A stretch of 64,000 bases of DNA from Halorientalis salina (GCF_005049285.1 NZ_SOSC01000004.1:186001-250000), one strand, 5' to 3'. Shown: positions 35,191-43,612, numbered from the stretch's first letter. Program-made: numbers and translations. Notes: a model not told the origin generated them from the sequence alone.

Positions 35191-36738
35191 ATGCCGGTGG
35201 AGTTCAAACTCCCCGACGTGGGCGAGGGCGTCGCCGAGGGGGAGATCGTCCAGTGGCTCGTCGAACCCGGCGACACCGTCAGCGAGGACCAGCCGGTCGC
35301 CGAAGTCGAGACCGACAAGGCCGTCGTGGAAGTTCCCTCACCCGTCAACGGGACGGTCAAAGAACTGCGCGCCGAAGCCGGCGAGGTCGTTCCCGTTGGC
35401 GAGGTCATCATCGTCTTCGAGACGGACGGCGAGGAACCGTCGGACGTGGACGTGGGACCAGAAGCGACCGACGACGAGGCCGAACCCGAGGCTGACGACG
35501 AAGCGAGCGATGCGGGCGGCCGCGTCTTCGCCGCCCCGAGCGCCAGACGGCTGGCTCGTGAACTCGGCATCGACATCGGGACCGTCGAGGGGTCCGGACC
35601 GGGCGGTCGCGTCACCGAGCAGGACGTCCGAACTGCCGCCGAGTCGCCCGATGAGACGCCCGACGAGCCCGCGGAACCGGCCGCCGGAGGTGAAACCGGG
35701 GGCGCTAGTGACGCATCCGAAGCCGAGGGGGCGTCCAGTGCAGTGGAAACTACGGGTGCAGGCGATGCAGTGGAAACGGACCCCGGGGGTGGACGAAGGG
35801 GTGCCGGAGGGACCGAGCCGGCCGGCCGTGACCGGACGCTCGCGACGCCGGCGACGCGGAAGGCAGCGACGGAGGCCGGCGTCGACATCGACGACGTGCC
35901 GGCGACCGAACGGCGCGACGGCGAGGCGTTCGTTACTCCGGAAGCGGTCAGGGAGTACGCCGAGGCTCAGCAGGCCGCCCAGGCCGCCGACGCCGAACGG
36001 ATCGCGGCGGCCGGGCGGGAAGAGAGCGGTGTCGCGGCCGGCGAGGAAGAGCGGCTTCCCTACCGAGGGGTGCGACGGGCCATCGGCGACCAGATGGAAC
36101 GGTCGGCCTACACCGCCCCGCACGTCACCCATCACGACTCGGTCGACGTGACCGAACTCGTCGAAGCCCGCGCGGAGCTGAAAGAACGGGCCGAGGAGCG
36201 CGGCATCTCCCTTTCGTATCTCCCCTTCGTCGTCAAGGCGGTCGTCGCCGCGCTCGAGGAGTTCCCGATCCTCAACTCCCAGCTCGACGAGGAAAACGAA
36301 CAGATCGTCACGAAGGGGTACTACAACGTCGGCATCGCCACCGCGACCGACGCGGGACTGATGGTGCCCGTTATCGACGACGCCGACCGGAAATCGCTCC
36401 TGCAGGTCGCCTCGGAGGCGAACGAACTCGCACAGAAGGCGCGGGACCGCTCGATCGCCCGCGAGGAGATGCAGGGCGGCACCTTCACGATCACCAACTT
36501 CGGGGCCATCGGCGGCGAGTACGCCACGCCGATCATCAACTACCCCGAGACTGCGATCCTGGGCCTCGGAGCCATCAAAGAGCGTCCGTGGGTAGTCGAT
36601 GGGGAAGTCGAAGCCCGCCACGTCATGACGCTCTCGCTGTCCATCGACCACCGTGTCATCGACGGCGCGGAGGCCGCCCGCTTTACCAACACGCTTAAAG
36701 AATATCTGGCGAATCCGACGTTGCTATTGCTCGAATGA
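35191..36738 (+). CDS. pdhC: dihydrolipoamide acyltransferase E2
   Basis: A 515-residue core subunit. Lipoyl domain at 1-78 with the modified Lys in EVETDKAVVEV; a first peripheral-subunit-binding domain near 115-152 (APSARRLARELGIDIGTV, GPGGRVTEQDV); a long Gly/Glu/Thr linker; a second, more divergent binding-like domain near 210-260 (LATPATRKAATEAGVDIDDV, FVTPEAVREYAEA); then the CAT catalytic domain (from about 285) ending in LSIDHRVIDGAEA with catalytic His and Asp. The lipoyl Lys is the target of the nearby lipA product. Confidence 0.95.
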   Translation: MPVEFKLPDVGEGVAEGEIVQWLVEPGDTVSEDQPVAEVETDKAVVEVPSPVNGTVKELRAEAGEVVPVGEVIIVFETDGEEPSDVDVGPEATDDEAEPEADDEASDAGGRVFAAPSARRLARELGIDIGTVEGSGPGGRVTEQDVRTAAESPDETPDEPAEPAAGGETGGASDASEAEGASSAVETTGAGDAVETDPGGGRRGAGGTEPAGRDRTLATPATRKAATEAGVDIDDVPATERRDGEAFVTPEAVREYAEAQQAAQAADAERIAAAGREESGVAAGEEERLPYRGVRRAIGDQMERSAYTAPHVTHHDSVDVTELVEARAELKERAEERGISLSYLPFVVKAVVAALEEFPILNSQLDEENEQIVTKGYYNVGIATATDAGLMVPVIDDADRKSLLQVASEANELAQKARDRSIAREEMQGGTFTITNFGAIGGEYATPIINYPETAILGLGAIKERPWVVDGEVEARHVMTLSLSIDHRVIDGAEAARFTNTLKEYLANPTLLLLE

Positions 36739-36864
36739 CTCCTGTCGTAACGGGAATAAAACAGGCCACAGAGCGGCTATAACGGTTGTTACTCACATAA
36801 TAAAAATTCGAAAGGACGTGAATATACTAACGGTTTATCAGATGTGGTAACCTCGGTGTAGCTA

Positions 36865-37149
36865 ATGACTACCGAACAGCCGAGGACTGTACAATACGAC
36901 TGGGAGGCGACGGAACCGAGCACCGCCATCGTAGAGACCGTCGCTGCTGTCAAGGGAGACGAAGCGAGTGAGATGAGGCCGCTGTTCACGACGATCGATC
37001 CGGACGCGGTCGATTCACTGATCGCGACCGACAACGACGCTCAGCGCTCCGAGGTCAGCGTCTCGCTGACTCTGGCCGGGTGTGAGGTGACGGTGTGGGG
37101 GCACGGCAAAATCTGTATTTTGGAGTCCGTGTCCGAATCTACGCGGTGA
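36865..37149 (+). CDS. HalOD1 output-domain protein
   Basis: A 94-residue stand-alone HalOD1 domain, a haloarchaeal output module normally found after receiver or PAS domains. Typical segments are STAIVETVAAVKGDEASEMRP (helix), PLFTTIDPDAVDSL and the closing sheet VSLTLAGCEVTVWGHGKI. The biochemical role of HalOD1 is not established. The ATG sits 29 nt after a TATA-like GGTTTATC near 36836. It lies between the pdh operon and a TrmB gene. Confidence 0.8.
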   Translation: MTTEQPRTVQYDWEATEPSTAIVETVAAVKGDEASEMRPLFTTIDPDAVDSLIATDNDAQRSEVSVSLTLAGCEVTVWGHGKICILESVSESTR

Positions 37150-37338
37150 GCGAGGTCGGTTCTCGGCCGAATCCTGTTCGCACGTCACTCTCAGAGCGAG
37201 GTCCGGAAACCGAACGGTGAAGCGGGAGTCGGTAGCGACGAGCGAACTGAGTTGTAAACGGTGAGGAGACAGATTTGTCACGACACATGTTGGTAAATCC
37301 TCAAGAACGACCCAGTAAATCCACCGTGAGGGTGGACC

Positions 37339-37382
37339 GGCGCGCAACAGTGGGTGGTTGGGACACTCAACGATTGCGCGCC
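37339..37382. repeat. 9-bp inverted repeat GGCGCGCAA...TTGCGCGCC
   Basis: A perfect 9-bp stem with a 26-nt interior that itself contains GTTG...CAAC and one copy of the 12-mer TGGTTGGGACAC. GTAAA at 37316-37320 and TTTAC at 37390-37394 could extend an outer helix. Orientation of any transcript is unknown. Confidence 0.55.
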
Positions 37383-37496
37383 ATGAGCGCGTTTACCCTC
37401 CCACAGTATAGTGCTTGTGTGATTAACTGAGTTACAGCGAAGTGGGGGTCGTGGAAACGTCACTGTCTTTTGGATAGGGTTCGTATTTCTCAGGAA

Positions 37497-37517
37497 CTGT
37501 CGGGTTCTGCCCGACAG
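37497..37517. promoter_or_regulatory. 8-bp hairpin/operator before TrmB start
   Basis: CTGTCGGG (37497-37504), loop TTCTG, CCCGACAG (37510-37517): a perfect inverted repeat ending 13 nt before the ATG at 37531. It is followed at once by the second copy of TGGTTGGGACAC. It fits either a repressor site for autoregulation or an RNA hairpin that controls translation. Confidence 0.55.
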
Positions 37518-37530
37518 ATGGTTGGGACAC

Positions 37531-38349
37531 ATGCACACGGACGAGACACAGGAAGAAGCCGTCGAGATGCTTCAGCAACTCGGGCTGAAGGAGTACGAAG
37601 CGAAGTGCTTCGTCGCACTGTCGCGCGTACCGAAAGCGACGGCGAAAGAAATCAGCACTGTTGCCGACGTACCCCGGACGCGGGTGTACGACGCGAACCG
37701 TATCCTCGAAGCCAAGGGCCTGGTGGAGGTGCAACACACCAACCCACAGCAGTTCCGGGCCGTCCCTATCGAGGAGGCCATGGCGACGCTCCGAGACGGG
37801 TTCGAATCCCGGATGGAGACGCTCCAGCAGACCCTCGAAGACATCGAACCGGCCGAGATGGAGGGCGAGTCGCTGGGCAACGAAGTGTGGTCGCTCACGG
37901 GCCAGCAGGCCATCCAGAACCGGACCCAGCAACTCATCGACGACGGGACCGGCGAGGTGGTGCTGGTCGTCGGGTCCGAAGAGGTACTCTCCGACCCACT
38001 GTTCGACTCCCTCCGCGAGGCCGTCGACCGAAACCTCTCCGTCTTCGTCGGGACGCTGACGTCGGAGCTTCAGGCACACGTCGAACGCGAAGTGCCCGAC
38101 GCGACCGTGTTCGTCTCCGGGTTGGAGTGGTTACGCGGCGGCGGACCCAGCAGCCACGGCGCAGACGACACCGCCATCGGTCGACTCCTGCTGGTCGACC
38201 GCCAGGCCATCCTCGTCAGCTCGATCGACCCCGAGAACGCCGAGGAACACGTCGTCTTCGGCCGCGGCTTCGGGAACGGACTCGTGGTCATCATCCGCCG
38301 ACTCATGTCGACGGGCCTGTTCGAGGGGCTCCAGAAAGCCGACGACTGA
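37531..38349 (+). CDS. TrmB-family transcriptional regulator
   Basis: A 272-residue regulator: N-terminal TrmB winged helix (about 7-75: LQQLGLKEYEAKCFVALSRV, ATAKEISTVADVPRTRVYDA), coiled coil, then a C-terminal effector domain (about 105-270). TrmB proteins control sugar and central-carbon genes in haloarchaea; a location between pdhABC and lpdA makes these plausible targets, but no binding site shared with their promoters was found. The ATG at 37531 is preferred to a TTG three codons upstream. Confidence 0.87.
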   Translation: MHTDETQEEAVEMLQQLGLKEYEAKCFVALSRVPKATAKEISTVADVPRTRVYDANRILEAKGLVEVQHTNPQQFRAVPIEEAMATLRDGFESRMETLQQTLEDIEPAEMEGESLGNEVWSLTGQQAIQNRTQQLIDDGTGEVVLVVGSEEVLSDPLFDSLREAVDRNLSVFVGTLTSELQAHVEREVPDATVFVSGLEWLRGGGPSSHGADDTAIGRLLLVDRQAILVSSIDPENAEEHVVFGRGFGNGLVVIIRRLMSTGLFEGLQKADD

Positions 38350-38364
38350 CCCGGCGCGACCGAC

Positions 38365-38598
38365 TCAGCTGACCGGGCAGGTGTCGATGCCCAGCAGCGA
38401 GTTGAGCGGGCATTTCTGCGTCAGCGCCGTTCCGAGGAACACGACGCCGATCAGCAGTGCGATCACGGCCAGTGCCGTACCGACGGTCCCTTCGGCGAGC
38501 GTCAACATGCCGGCCAGCGCTGCGATACCCAGGACCAGCAAGATCGGTCCGGCGACGAGTCGTGCGATTCGGTCGTATCCCCCAACGTTCTTGTCCAT
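38365..38598 (-). CDS. DUF2892 (YgaP-type) membrane protein
   Basis: A 77-residue protein with two transmembrane helices (about 13-33 and 38-58) and the cysteine-bearing end QKCPLNSLLGIDTC, the hallmark of DUF2892, found alone or fused to rhodanese domains. The function is unknown, though a link to sulfur handling is often suggested. The ATG at 38598 fits the family start MDKNVGGYDR; the upstream in-frame extension is basic and unlike it. Confidence 0.85.
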   Translation of the reverse strand: MDKNVGGYDRIARLVAGPILLVLGIAALAGMLTLAEGTVGTALAVIALLIGVVFLGTALTQKCPLNSLLGIDTCPVS

Positions 38599-38788
38599 GA
38601 TTGTGCCTCGTGTACACGATAGTGTGCATGAAACGTAAAGCTGTCTGCCATTCGCAGCTTCTGAGAGCGCGAGATTGCGACTCGTTGCCAACACTCGGGC
38701 CAGACAGCGTTCCAGGTCGTCGTCACTGCCCGTTTCGCAGACGGAACGGATCGGTACTGTTTAGCGTATTGTCACGAATGAATTTGGC

Positions 38789-39256
38789 ATGCCCTCTCCA
38801 CTGGACGCGCGCCGACTCGTCGAGGAGAGCGTCCCTGCTGGGGTCGCCCTGGTGTTCTGGAGTCTGCTGGCTGCAGTCCCTCGGGACTGGATCGCCCTCG
38901 GACTCAGACTCGCCGGCGTCGTCATGGCGCTTTCGTACGTCGTCGTCCGCGCCGTCGCGATCGCCGACTCACTCTCCGACGACGGGCAACCGGTCGACCC
39001 CGGCCCCGTCCTGCGAGAGAACGTCCCGGTCGCGCTGGCTGCCGGCGGCTGGTTCCTGGCGGCGATCATCAGCGGCGTCTTCTCGGGACTCCTCGCATCG
39101 TTGTTACAGGTCCCGTGGTTTCGGGAGATCTTCGATGCACTCTCGTTCGCACTCGCTGCTACCGGCGTCCTGACTGTCGTCTTCTACGCCGTTGCGGTCG
39201 GTACCATCCGGCTTCGCGGGCAGTCCGAGTCGACGAGTCAGCCGGTGGCGGAGTGA
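38789..39256 (+). CDS. conserved membrane protein
   Basis: A 155-residue protein with about four predicted transmembrane helices (20-34, 38-58, 82-105 and 118-142) and a short polar C-terminus. I recognise no family. A TATA-like TGTTTAGCG lies near 38760. The 43-nt gap to lpdA has no clear promoter, so lpdA may depend on this gene's transcript. Confidence 0.6.
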   Translation: MPSPLDARRLVEESVPAGVALVFWSLLAAVPRDWIALGLRLAGVVMALSYVVVRAVAIADSLSDDGQPVDPGPVLRENVPVALAAGGWFLAAIISGVFSGLLASLLQVPWFREIFDALSFALAATGVLTVVFYAVAVGTIRLRGQSESTSQPVAE

Positions 39257-39299
39257 CCAACCCGCACACTCAAAGCCCCGGCACTCGATTGGCTCGTGT

Positions 39300-40724
39300 A
39301 TGGTCGTCGGCGACATCGCAACCGGGACGGACGTACTCGTCGTCGGCGCGGGGCCGGGCGGGTACACCGCCGCCATCCGCGCCGCACAGCTCGATCTGGA
39401 CGTGACGCTCGTCGAAAAGGACGCCTACGGCGGGGCCTGCCTCAATCACGGCTGCATTCCCTCGAAGGCACTCATCTCGGCGACGGACCGCGCCCAGCAG
39501 GCCCGCGAGGGCGAGCACATGGGGGTCCACGCCGACCCCGCCATCGACATGGCGGGGATGGTCGCCTGGAAGGACGAGGTGGTCGACCAACTCACCAGCG
39601 GCGTCGAAAAACTCTGCAAGGGCAACGGCGTCAACCTCATCGAGGGCACCGCCGAGTTCGCCGACGAGCACACGGCCCGCATCGCCCACAGCGGGGAGGG
39701 CCAGGGCGCGGAATCCGTCGAGTTCGAACACGCTATCATCGCCACCGGGAGCCGTCCGATCGAACTCCCTGGCTTCGAGTTCGACGGCGAGCGGATCCTC
39801 TCCTCGCGGGAGGCGCTGGCGATGGACCGGGTCCCCGACCGGTTCCTCGTCGTCGGCGCGGGGTACATCGGGATGGAACTGGCGACGGTGTACGCCAAGG
39901 CCGGCAGCGACGTGACCGTCGTGGAGGCGCTCGACGGGGCGCTGCCGGGCTACGAGGCCGACGTGACACGCGTCGTCCGCAAGCGCGCCGAGGAGTTAGG
40001 CATCGACTTCCAGTTCGGTCAGAAAGCCGCCGAGTGGACCGAAACCGACGACGGCCTCACCGTCGTCACCGAGAGCGAGGACGGGACCGACGCCGAGTTC
40101 GACGCCGACGCCGCGCTCGTGGCGGTCGGTCGCCGACCAGTGACGGACACGCTCGCGATCGAGGACGCAGGCATCGAGACCGACGAGCGGGGGTTCATAC
40201 GGACGGACGACCGCGCCCGCACCGACCAGGCGCACGTCTTCGCCATCGGCGACGTGGCCGGCGAGCCGATGCTCGCGCACAAAGCGATGGCCGAGGGCCA
40301 CGTCGCCGCCGAGGTCATCGCCGGCGAACCCGCGGCGCTGGACCACCAGGCGATCCCGGCGGCGGTCTTTACCGACCCGGAAATCGGGACCGTCGGACTG
40401 ACCGAGAGCGAGGCCGAAGCGGAGGGGTTCGAGCCGGTGGTCGGCGAGTTCCCGCTGCGGGCCAGCGGACGCGCGCTCACGATGGACGAGACCGAGGGGT
40501 TCGTCCGAATCGTCGCCGACGCCGACAGCGAGTTCATCCTCGGGGCCCAGATCGTCGCCCCCGAGGCCTCCGAGTTGATCGCCGAAGTCGGCCTGGCCAT
40601 CGAGATGGGCGCGACCCTGGAGGACGTTATCGGGACGGTCCACACCCATCCCACCCTCGCGGAGGCCGTCATGGAGGCCGCCGCGAACGCCCGCGGGCAG
40701 GCCATCCACACGCTGAACCGGTGA
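39300..40724 (+). CDS. lpdA: dihydrolipoamide dehydrogenase E3
   Basis: A 474-residue flavoprotein that reoxidises the E2 lipoyl group and makes NADH. Seen: FAD-binding VLVVGAGPGGYTAAIRAAQL, the redox disulfide GGACLNHGCIPSKAL, NAD-binding VVGAGYIGMELATVYAKAG, the second FAD motif VFAIGDVAGEPMLAHKA, and the catalytic His-Glu pair HTHPTLAEAVMEAA. The ATG at 39300 precedes the FAD motif by 13 codons. It is separated from pdhABC by regulatory and membrane genes, although the enzymes act together. Confidence 0.97.
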   Translation: MVVGDIATGTDVLVVGAGPGGYTAAIRAAQLDLDVTLVEKDAYGGACLNHGCIPSKALISATDRAQQAREGEHMGVHADPAIDMAGMVAWKDEVVDQLTSGVEKLCKGNGVNLIEGTAEFADEHTARIAHSGEGQGAESVEFEHAIIATGSRPIELPGFEFDGERILSSREALAMDRVPDRFLVVGAGYIGMELATVYAKAGSDVTVVEALDGALPGYEADVTRVVRKRAEELGIDFQFGQKAAEWTETDDGLTVVTESEDGTDAEFDADAALVAVGRRPVTDTLAIEDAGIETDERGFIRTDDRARTDQAHVFAIGDVAGEPMLAHKAMAEGHVAAEVIAGEPAALDHQAIPAAVFTDPEIGTVGLTESEAEAEGFEPVVGEFPLRASGRALTMDETEGFVRIVADADSEFILGAQIVAPEASELIAEVGLAIEMGATLEDVIGTVHTHPTLAEAVMEAAANARGQAIHTLNR

Positions 40725-41066
40725 GTACGTCACACGAGAGTGGACACGGTCTTCCAGCCAGTGGGGGCGAACCTCGCTTCCAAGGGTAACTGAGCGTTCT
40801 TGGCCGTCGATATCGTACCGCACGGACTGTCCCGACGCGGACGCCGACGGGACCGACGCGGACCCGACGCCCATTCGGAGGGCTAATCCGTTCGCGACTC
40901 CGTGCCGGTCGTGGCCAGATCGTTGCGGTATTCATCCGGGTATTTACCTCTCGAATCCACCTCCGTGCGGGTAAGCGAACGTTTCGCTGTCGGGTGGTTT
41001 GGTGTGGCGCGACGACCAGAAGAAATATACACCTAATTTGGAAAGAGCGGGGTAACTTGGTCGAGC
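40725..41066. other. intergenic region after lpdA
   Basis: 342 nt without a convincing ORF. The only element I can support is a TATA box AAATATACA at about 41023-41031 for the gene at 41067, implying a leader of about 15 nt. Nothing else is recognised. Confidence 0.5.
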
Positions 41067-41693
41067 ATGACAATGGAAGAGGAGCACACTGACGACCGAA
41101 TCGCCGATGCCGTCCTTTCGGGGTCGGCCTACGAGCGGCTTCGACTGCAGCGGCCGACGTACTTCACGCAGTCGGTGCCGAAAAAGCTGACCTGGCAGAG
41201 CGTCCTGCTGGGAGGGTTGGCCCTGCTGTTGCCGCTGTATCTGCTCTTCCCGGCGACCGTCGCGGAGTACCTCCCGACGACCGATCCCGTCCTGGCCTCG
41301 CCGAAGGTCATCGTGCTCGGACTGGTCGGGGCCGGCATCGAACTGTTCGCGGCGACGCTGCTCGTGGGAGTGACGCTGTTTCGCCTCCGTCACCATCCGC
41401 TGTCGGAGCCCCAGGCGCGAACGGTCCTCAACGTCGAGGACTTCGCGTCCTACGTGGGCTTTGGAACGGGCGGGATGGCCATCGCCATCACGCTCCTGTA
41501 TTTCGCCCTCGGGCTGGCAGGCGGGGACGCCATCGCGAGTTACGTGACGACGATGGACGGCATCAACCCGTTCGTCGACTCCGGACTCGGACTCTCGGTC
41601 GCCGAACTCGCGGTGGTGTCCTTTCTGGGCTGTCTCGGTCTCCTCGGCGCGGGTCGGTACCTCCGACGGCGGCTGGTCGCACTGACGGCGTAG
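41067..41693 (+). CDS. conserved membrane protein
   Basis: A 208-residue protein with a hydrophilic N-terminal 40 residues and about four transmembrane helices (roughly 47-66, 78-104, 132-152 and 175-197). No family or function is recognised. It sits alone before pheA, with its own TATA box 36-44 nt upstream. Confidence 0.65.
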   Translation: MTMEEEHTDDRIADAVLSGSAYERLRLQRPTYFTQSVPKKLTWQSVLLGGLALLLPLYLLFPATVAEYLPTTDPVLASPKVIVLGLVGAGIELFAATLLVGVTLFRLRHHPLSEPQARTVLNVEDFASYVGFGTGGMAIAITLLYFALGLAGGDAIASYVTTMDGINPFVDSGLGLSVAELAVVSFLGCLGLLGAGRYLRRRLVALTA

Positions 41694-41740
41694 CAGCGAC
41701 ACCGCGGCGCTTTTCACGGCCTGGGGAGTTACCCGAAGGC

Positions 41741-42547
41741 ATGGAGACACTCACGCTCGGTCCGGCTGGGACCTACTCCCATCGGGCGGCCACGGCCGTC
41801 TCCGACGACGTGGCCTTCACCGAATCGGTGACCTCGATCGTCGAGTCGGTCGCCGACGGGGAGTACGACCGCGGGGTCGTCCCCGTCGAGAACAGCATCG
41901 AGGGCAGCGTCACGGAGTCGCTCGATGCCTTCACGGAGCACGACATCGCCGTCGTCCGGGAACTCATCACGCCCATCCGCCACGCCTTGCTCGCCCAGGA
42001 CGAGGAGTTCGACCTGGTCGTCAGTCACGCGCAGGCGCTGGCCCAGTGCCGGGGCTATCTCGACGAGAACTACCCCGAGGTGGCCATCGAGGCGGTCGCC
42101 TCGACCGCACGAGGTGTCGAGCGCGCACGCGAAGACCCGTCGGTCGCGGGCATCGGCCACCCGGACACGGCCGGTGACACCCTGAACGTCGTCGCCGAGG
42201 ACATCCAGGATCAGGCCTCGAACGCGACGCGGTTCGTCGTCGTCGCGCCCGCCGCCGAACGCTCCGAGGCCGGCGGGAAGACCTCCCTCATCGTCTACCC
42301 GAACGTCGACTACCCCGGCCTGCTGCTGGAACTGCTCGAACCCTTCGCCGACCGGGACATCAACATGACCCGCGTCGAGTCCCGACCCAGCGGCGAGCGC
42401 CTGGGCGACTACGTCTTCCACATCGACATCGCCGCCGGCCTCTACGAGGAACGGACCCAGGCGGCACTGGCCGACATCGAAGCCATCGCCGAGAAGGGAT
42501 GGGTCCGCCGACTCGGCTCCTACGACACCGAACACGTCGTCAACTGA
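41741..42547 (+). CDS. pheA: prephenate dehydratase
   Basis: A 268-residue enzyme converting prephenate to phenylpyruvate for phenylalanine synthesis. The catalytic domain (1-175) begins LTLGPAGTYSHRAA and has VPVENSIEGSV and VASTARGVERA; the C-terminal ACT domain (about 185-265) has the PNVDYPGLLLELLEPFADRD start and the Phe-binding ESRPS motif, so feedback inhibition is expected. It is the free dehydratase form, with no chorismate mutase part. Confidence 0.96.
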   Translation: METLTLGPAGTYSHRAATAVSDDVAFTESVTSIVESVADGEYDRGVVPVENSIEGSVTESLDAFTEHDIAVVRELITPIRHALLAQDEEFDLVVSHAQALAQCRGYLDENYPEVAIEAVASTARGVERAREDPSVAGIGHPDTAGDTLNVVAEDIQDQASNATRFVVVAPAAERSEAGGKTSLIVYPNVDYPGLLLELLEPFADRDINMTRVESRPSGERLGDYVFHIDIAAGLYEERTQAALADIEAIAEKGWVRRLGSYDTEHVVN

Positions 42548-42590
42548 TCTGACCGGGCGGTGACCTGTCGGGAACGCCACCTACGTACAG

Positions 42591-42619
42591 CATTTTACCG
42601 TCCCCGTGGTAGCCACGGG
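42591..42619 (+). promoter_or_regulatory. hsp20 promoter with operator-like palindrome
   Basis: TATA-like CATTTTACC (42591-42599) is followed immediately by a perfect 7-bp inverted repeat CCCGTGG-TAG-CCACGGG (42603-42619). The predicted transcription start is near 42622, so the palindrome lies between the TATA box and the start, where a bound repressor would block polymerase. Confidence 0.55.
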
Positions 42620-42643
42620 TGGGACAGTCTCCCGTGAACCGTC

Positions 42644-43072
42644 ATGAACCGACAGAACCCTTTCAGTGAGATCGAACGGATGTTCGACCAGCTCAGCCGC
42701 CAGATCGGCGAGTTCGAACCCCAGGGCGAGACTGGGGGCACCATCGCCATCGACGTGGCGGACACCGGCGACGCCTTCGAGGTAACCGCCGACATGCCGA
42801 GCTTCGAGAGCGACGATATCCAGGTCACACTCCCCGACGCGCGGACGGTCCGGATCGACGCCAGCCGCACGTCCGAAACCGAGACCGAAGAGGGGGACGA
42901 CGAGATGCGATACATCCGCCAGGAGCGCCGCGAGCAGTCGATCAGTCGGTCGATTCCGCTCCCCGAGGACGTCGACGAGGCCGAGGCGTCGGCCGACTTC
43001 GACAACGGCGTCCTGACGATCCACCTGCCCAAGATGACCGGTGGCGACAGCACGAACATCCCCCTGAGCTGA
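42644..43072 (+). CDS. hsp20: Hsp20/alpha-crystallin small heat-shock protein
   Basis: A 142-residue chaperone holdase. The alpha-crystallin domain runs from about residue 34 (IAIDVADTGDAFEVTADMPS) through ISRSIPLPEDVDEAEASADF and NGVLTIHLPK, ending in the IPL motif (NIPLS), the I-x-I/V-like anchor for oligomer assembly. It prevents aggregation under heat or salt stress. The promoter region carries a palindrome suited to heat-shock repression. Confidence 0.93.
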   Translation: MNRQNPFSEIERMFDQLSRQIGEFEPQGETGGTIAIDVADTGDAFEVTADMPSFESDDIQVTLPDARTVRIDASRTSETETEEGDDEMRYIRQERREQSISRSIPLPEDVDEAEASADFDNGVLTIHLPKMTGGDSTNIPLS

Positions 43073-43117
43073 CGGCGAACCCGAACCGTGTTCCGGGCCG
43101 CCCGCGAACACCCGGCC

Positions 43118-43612
43118 ATGCTCGCGGCAGGCGACCCCGCACCCGACGTAACGGCACGGAACCAGCACGGCGACCCCGCACCCGACGTAACGGCACGGAA
43201 CCAGCACGGCGACCCCGTCGCTCCCGCCTTCGCGGAGCCGACGGTCCTGTACTTCTACCCCGAGGACGGGACGCCCGGCTGTACGACGGAGGCCCAGCAG
43301 TTCGAGCGCGAACGGGACGCCTACGCCGACGCCGGCGTGACGGTCTACGGCGTCTCGACGGACTCAGTCGAGTCCCACCGGGCCTTCGCCGAGGCCGAGG
43401 ACATCGGGTTCGACCTGCTGGCCGACCCCGACGGCGAGGTCGCCGACGCGTTCGGCGTCGACCGAACCGCCCCCGCTGATTCGGCGCCCCGGACCACGTT
43501 CGTCCTCGAATCGGGCACCGTCCACCGCGTCTACACCGGCGTGAGCCCGGACGGACACGCCCGCGACGTGTTGCTGGACCTCCTCGACGACCAAATCGTA
43601 TCGCTCGACTAA
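43118..43612 (+). CDS. bcp: thioredoxin-dependent peroxiredoxin (BCP/PrxQ)
   Basis: A 164-residue peroxiredoxin reducing H2O2 and organic peroxides. The peroxidatic site is FYPEDGTPGCTTEAQQFE; GVSTDSVESHRAFAEA and RTTFVLESGTVHRVY complete the fold. No Cys five residues after the first is present (TTEAQ), so it looks like a 1-Cys form. The N-terminus contains a 39-bp tandem duplication (43130-43207), giving GDPAPDVTARNQH twice before the normal strand. It starts 45 nt after hsp20 and may share its transcript, joining two stress genes. Confidence 0.93.
   Translation: MLAAGDPAPDVTARNQHGDPAPDVTARNQHGDPVAPAFAEPTVLYFYPEDGTPGCTTEAQQFERERDAYADAGVTVYGVSTDSVESHRAFAEAEDIGFDLLADPDGEVADAFGVDRTAPADSAPRTTFVLESGTVHRVYTGVSPDGHARDVLLDLLDDQIVSLD
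43130..43207 (+). repeat. 39-bp perfect tandem duplication in bcp
   Basis: Copies 43130-43168 and 43169-43207 are identical; the first 10 bases start a third copy at 43208-43217. Each unit is 13 codons (GDPAPDVTARNQH), so the frame is kept. Perfect identity implies a very recent event or an assembly artefact. Confidence 0.9.

Larger units (their letters stand above)
37150..37530. other. structured intergenic region before the TrmB gene
   Basis: This 381-nt gap has no convincing ORF but a high density of symmetrical sequence: CCACC-GTGA-GGGTGG at 37321-37335, a 9-bp inverted repeat GGCGCGCAA/TTGCGCGCC (37339-37347 and 37374-37382), an 8-bp hairpin at 37497-37517, and the 12-mer TGGTTGGGACAC twice (37355-37366 and 37519-37530). 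A TATA-like CAGTATAGTG lies at 37400-37409. It could hold a structured leader, operators or a small RNA. Confidence 0.55.

Noticed and set aside
37339-37382. H/ACA guide RNA
   Set aside because: A hairpin with an ACA further downstream can be drawn, but no kink-turn or clear guide pocket is visible; left as a structured element only.
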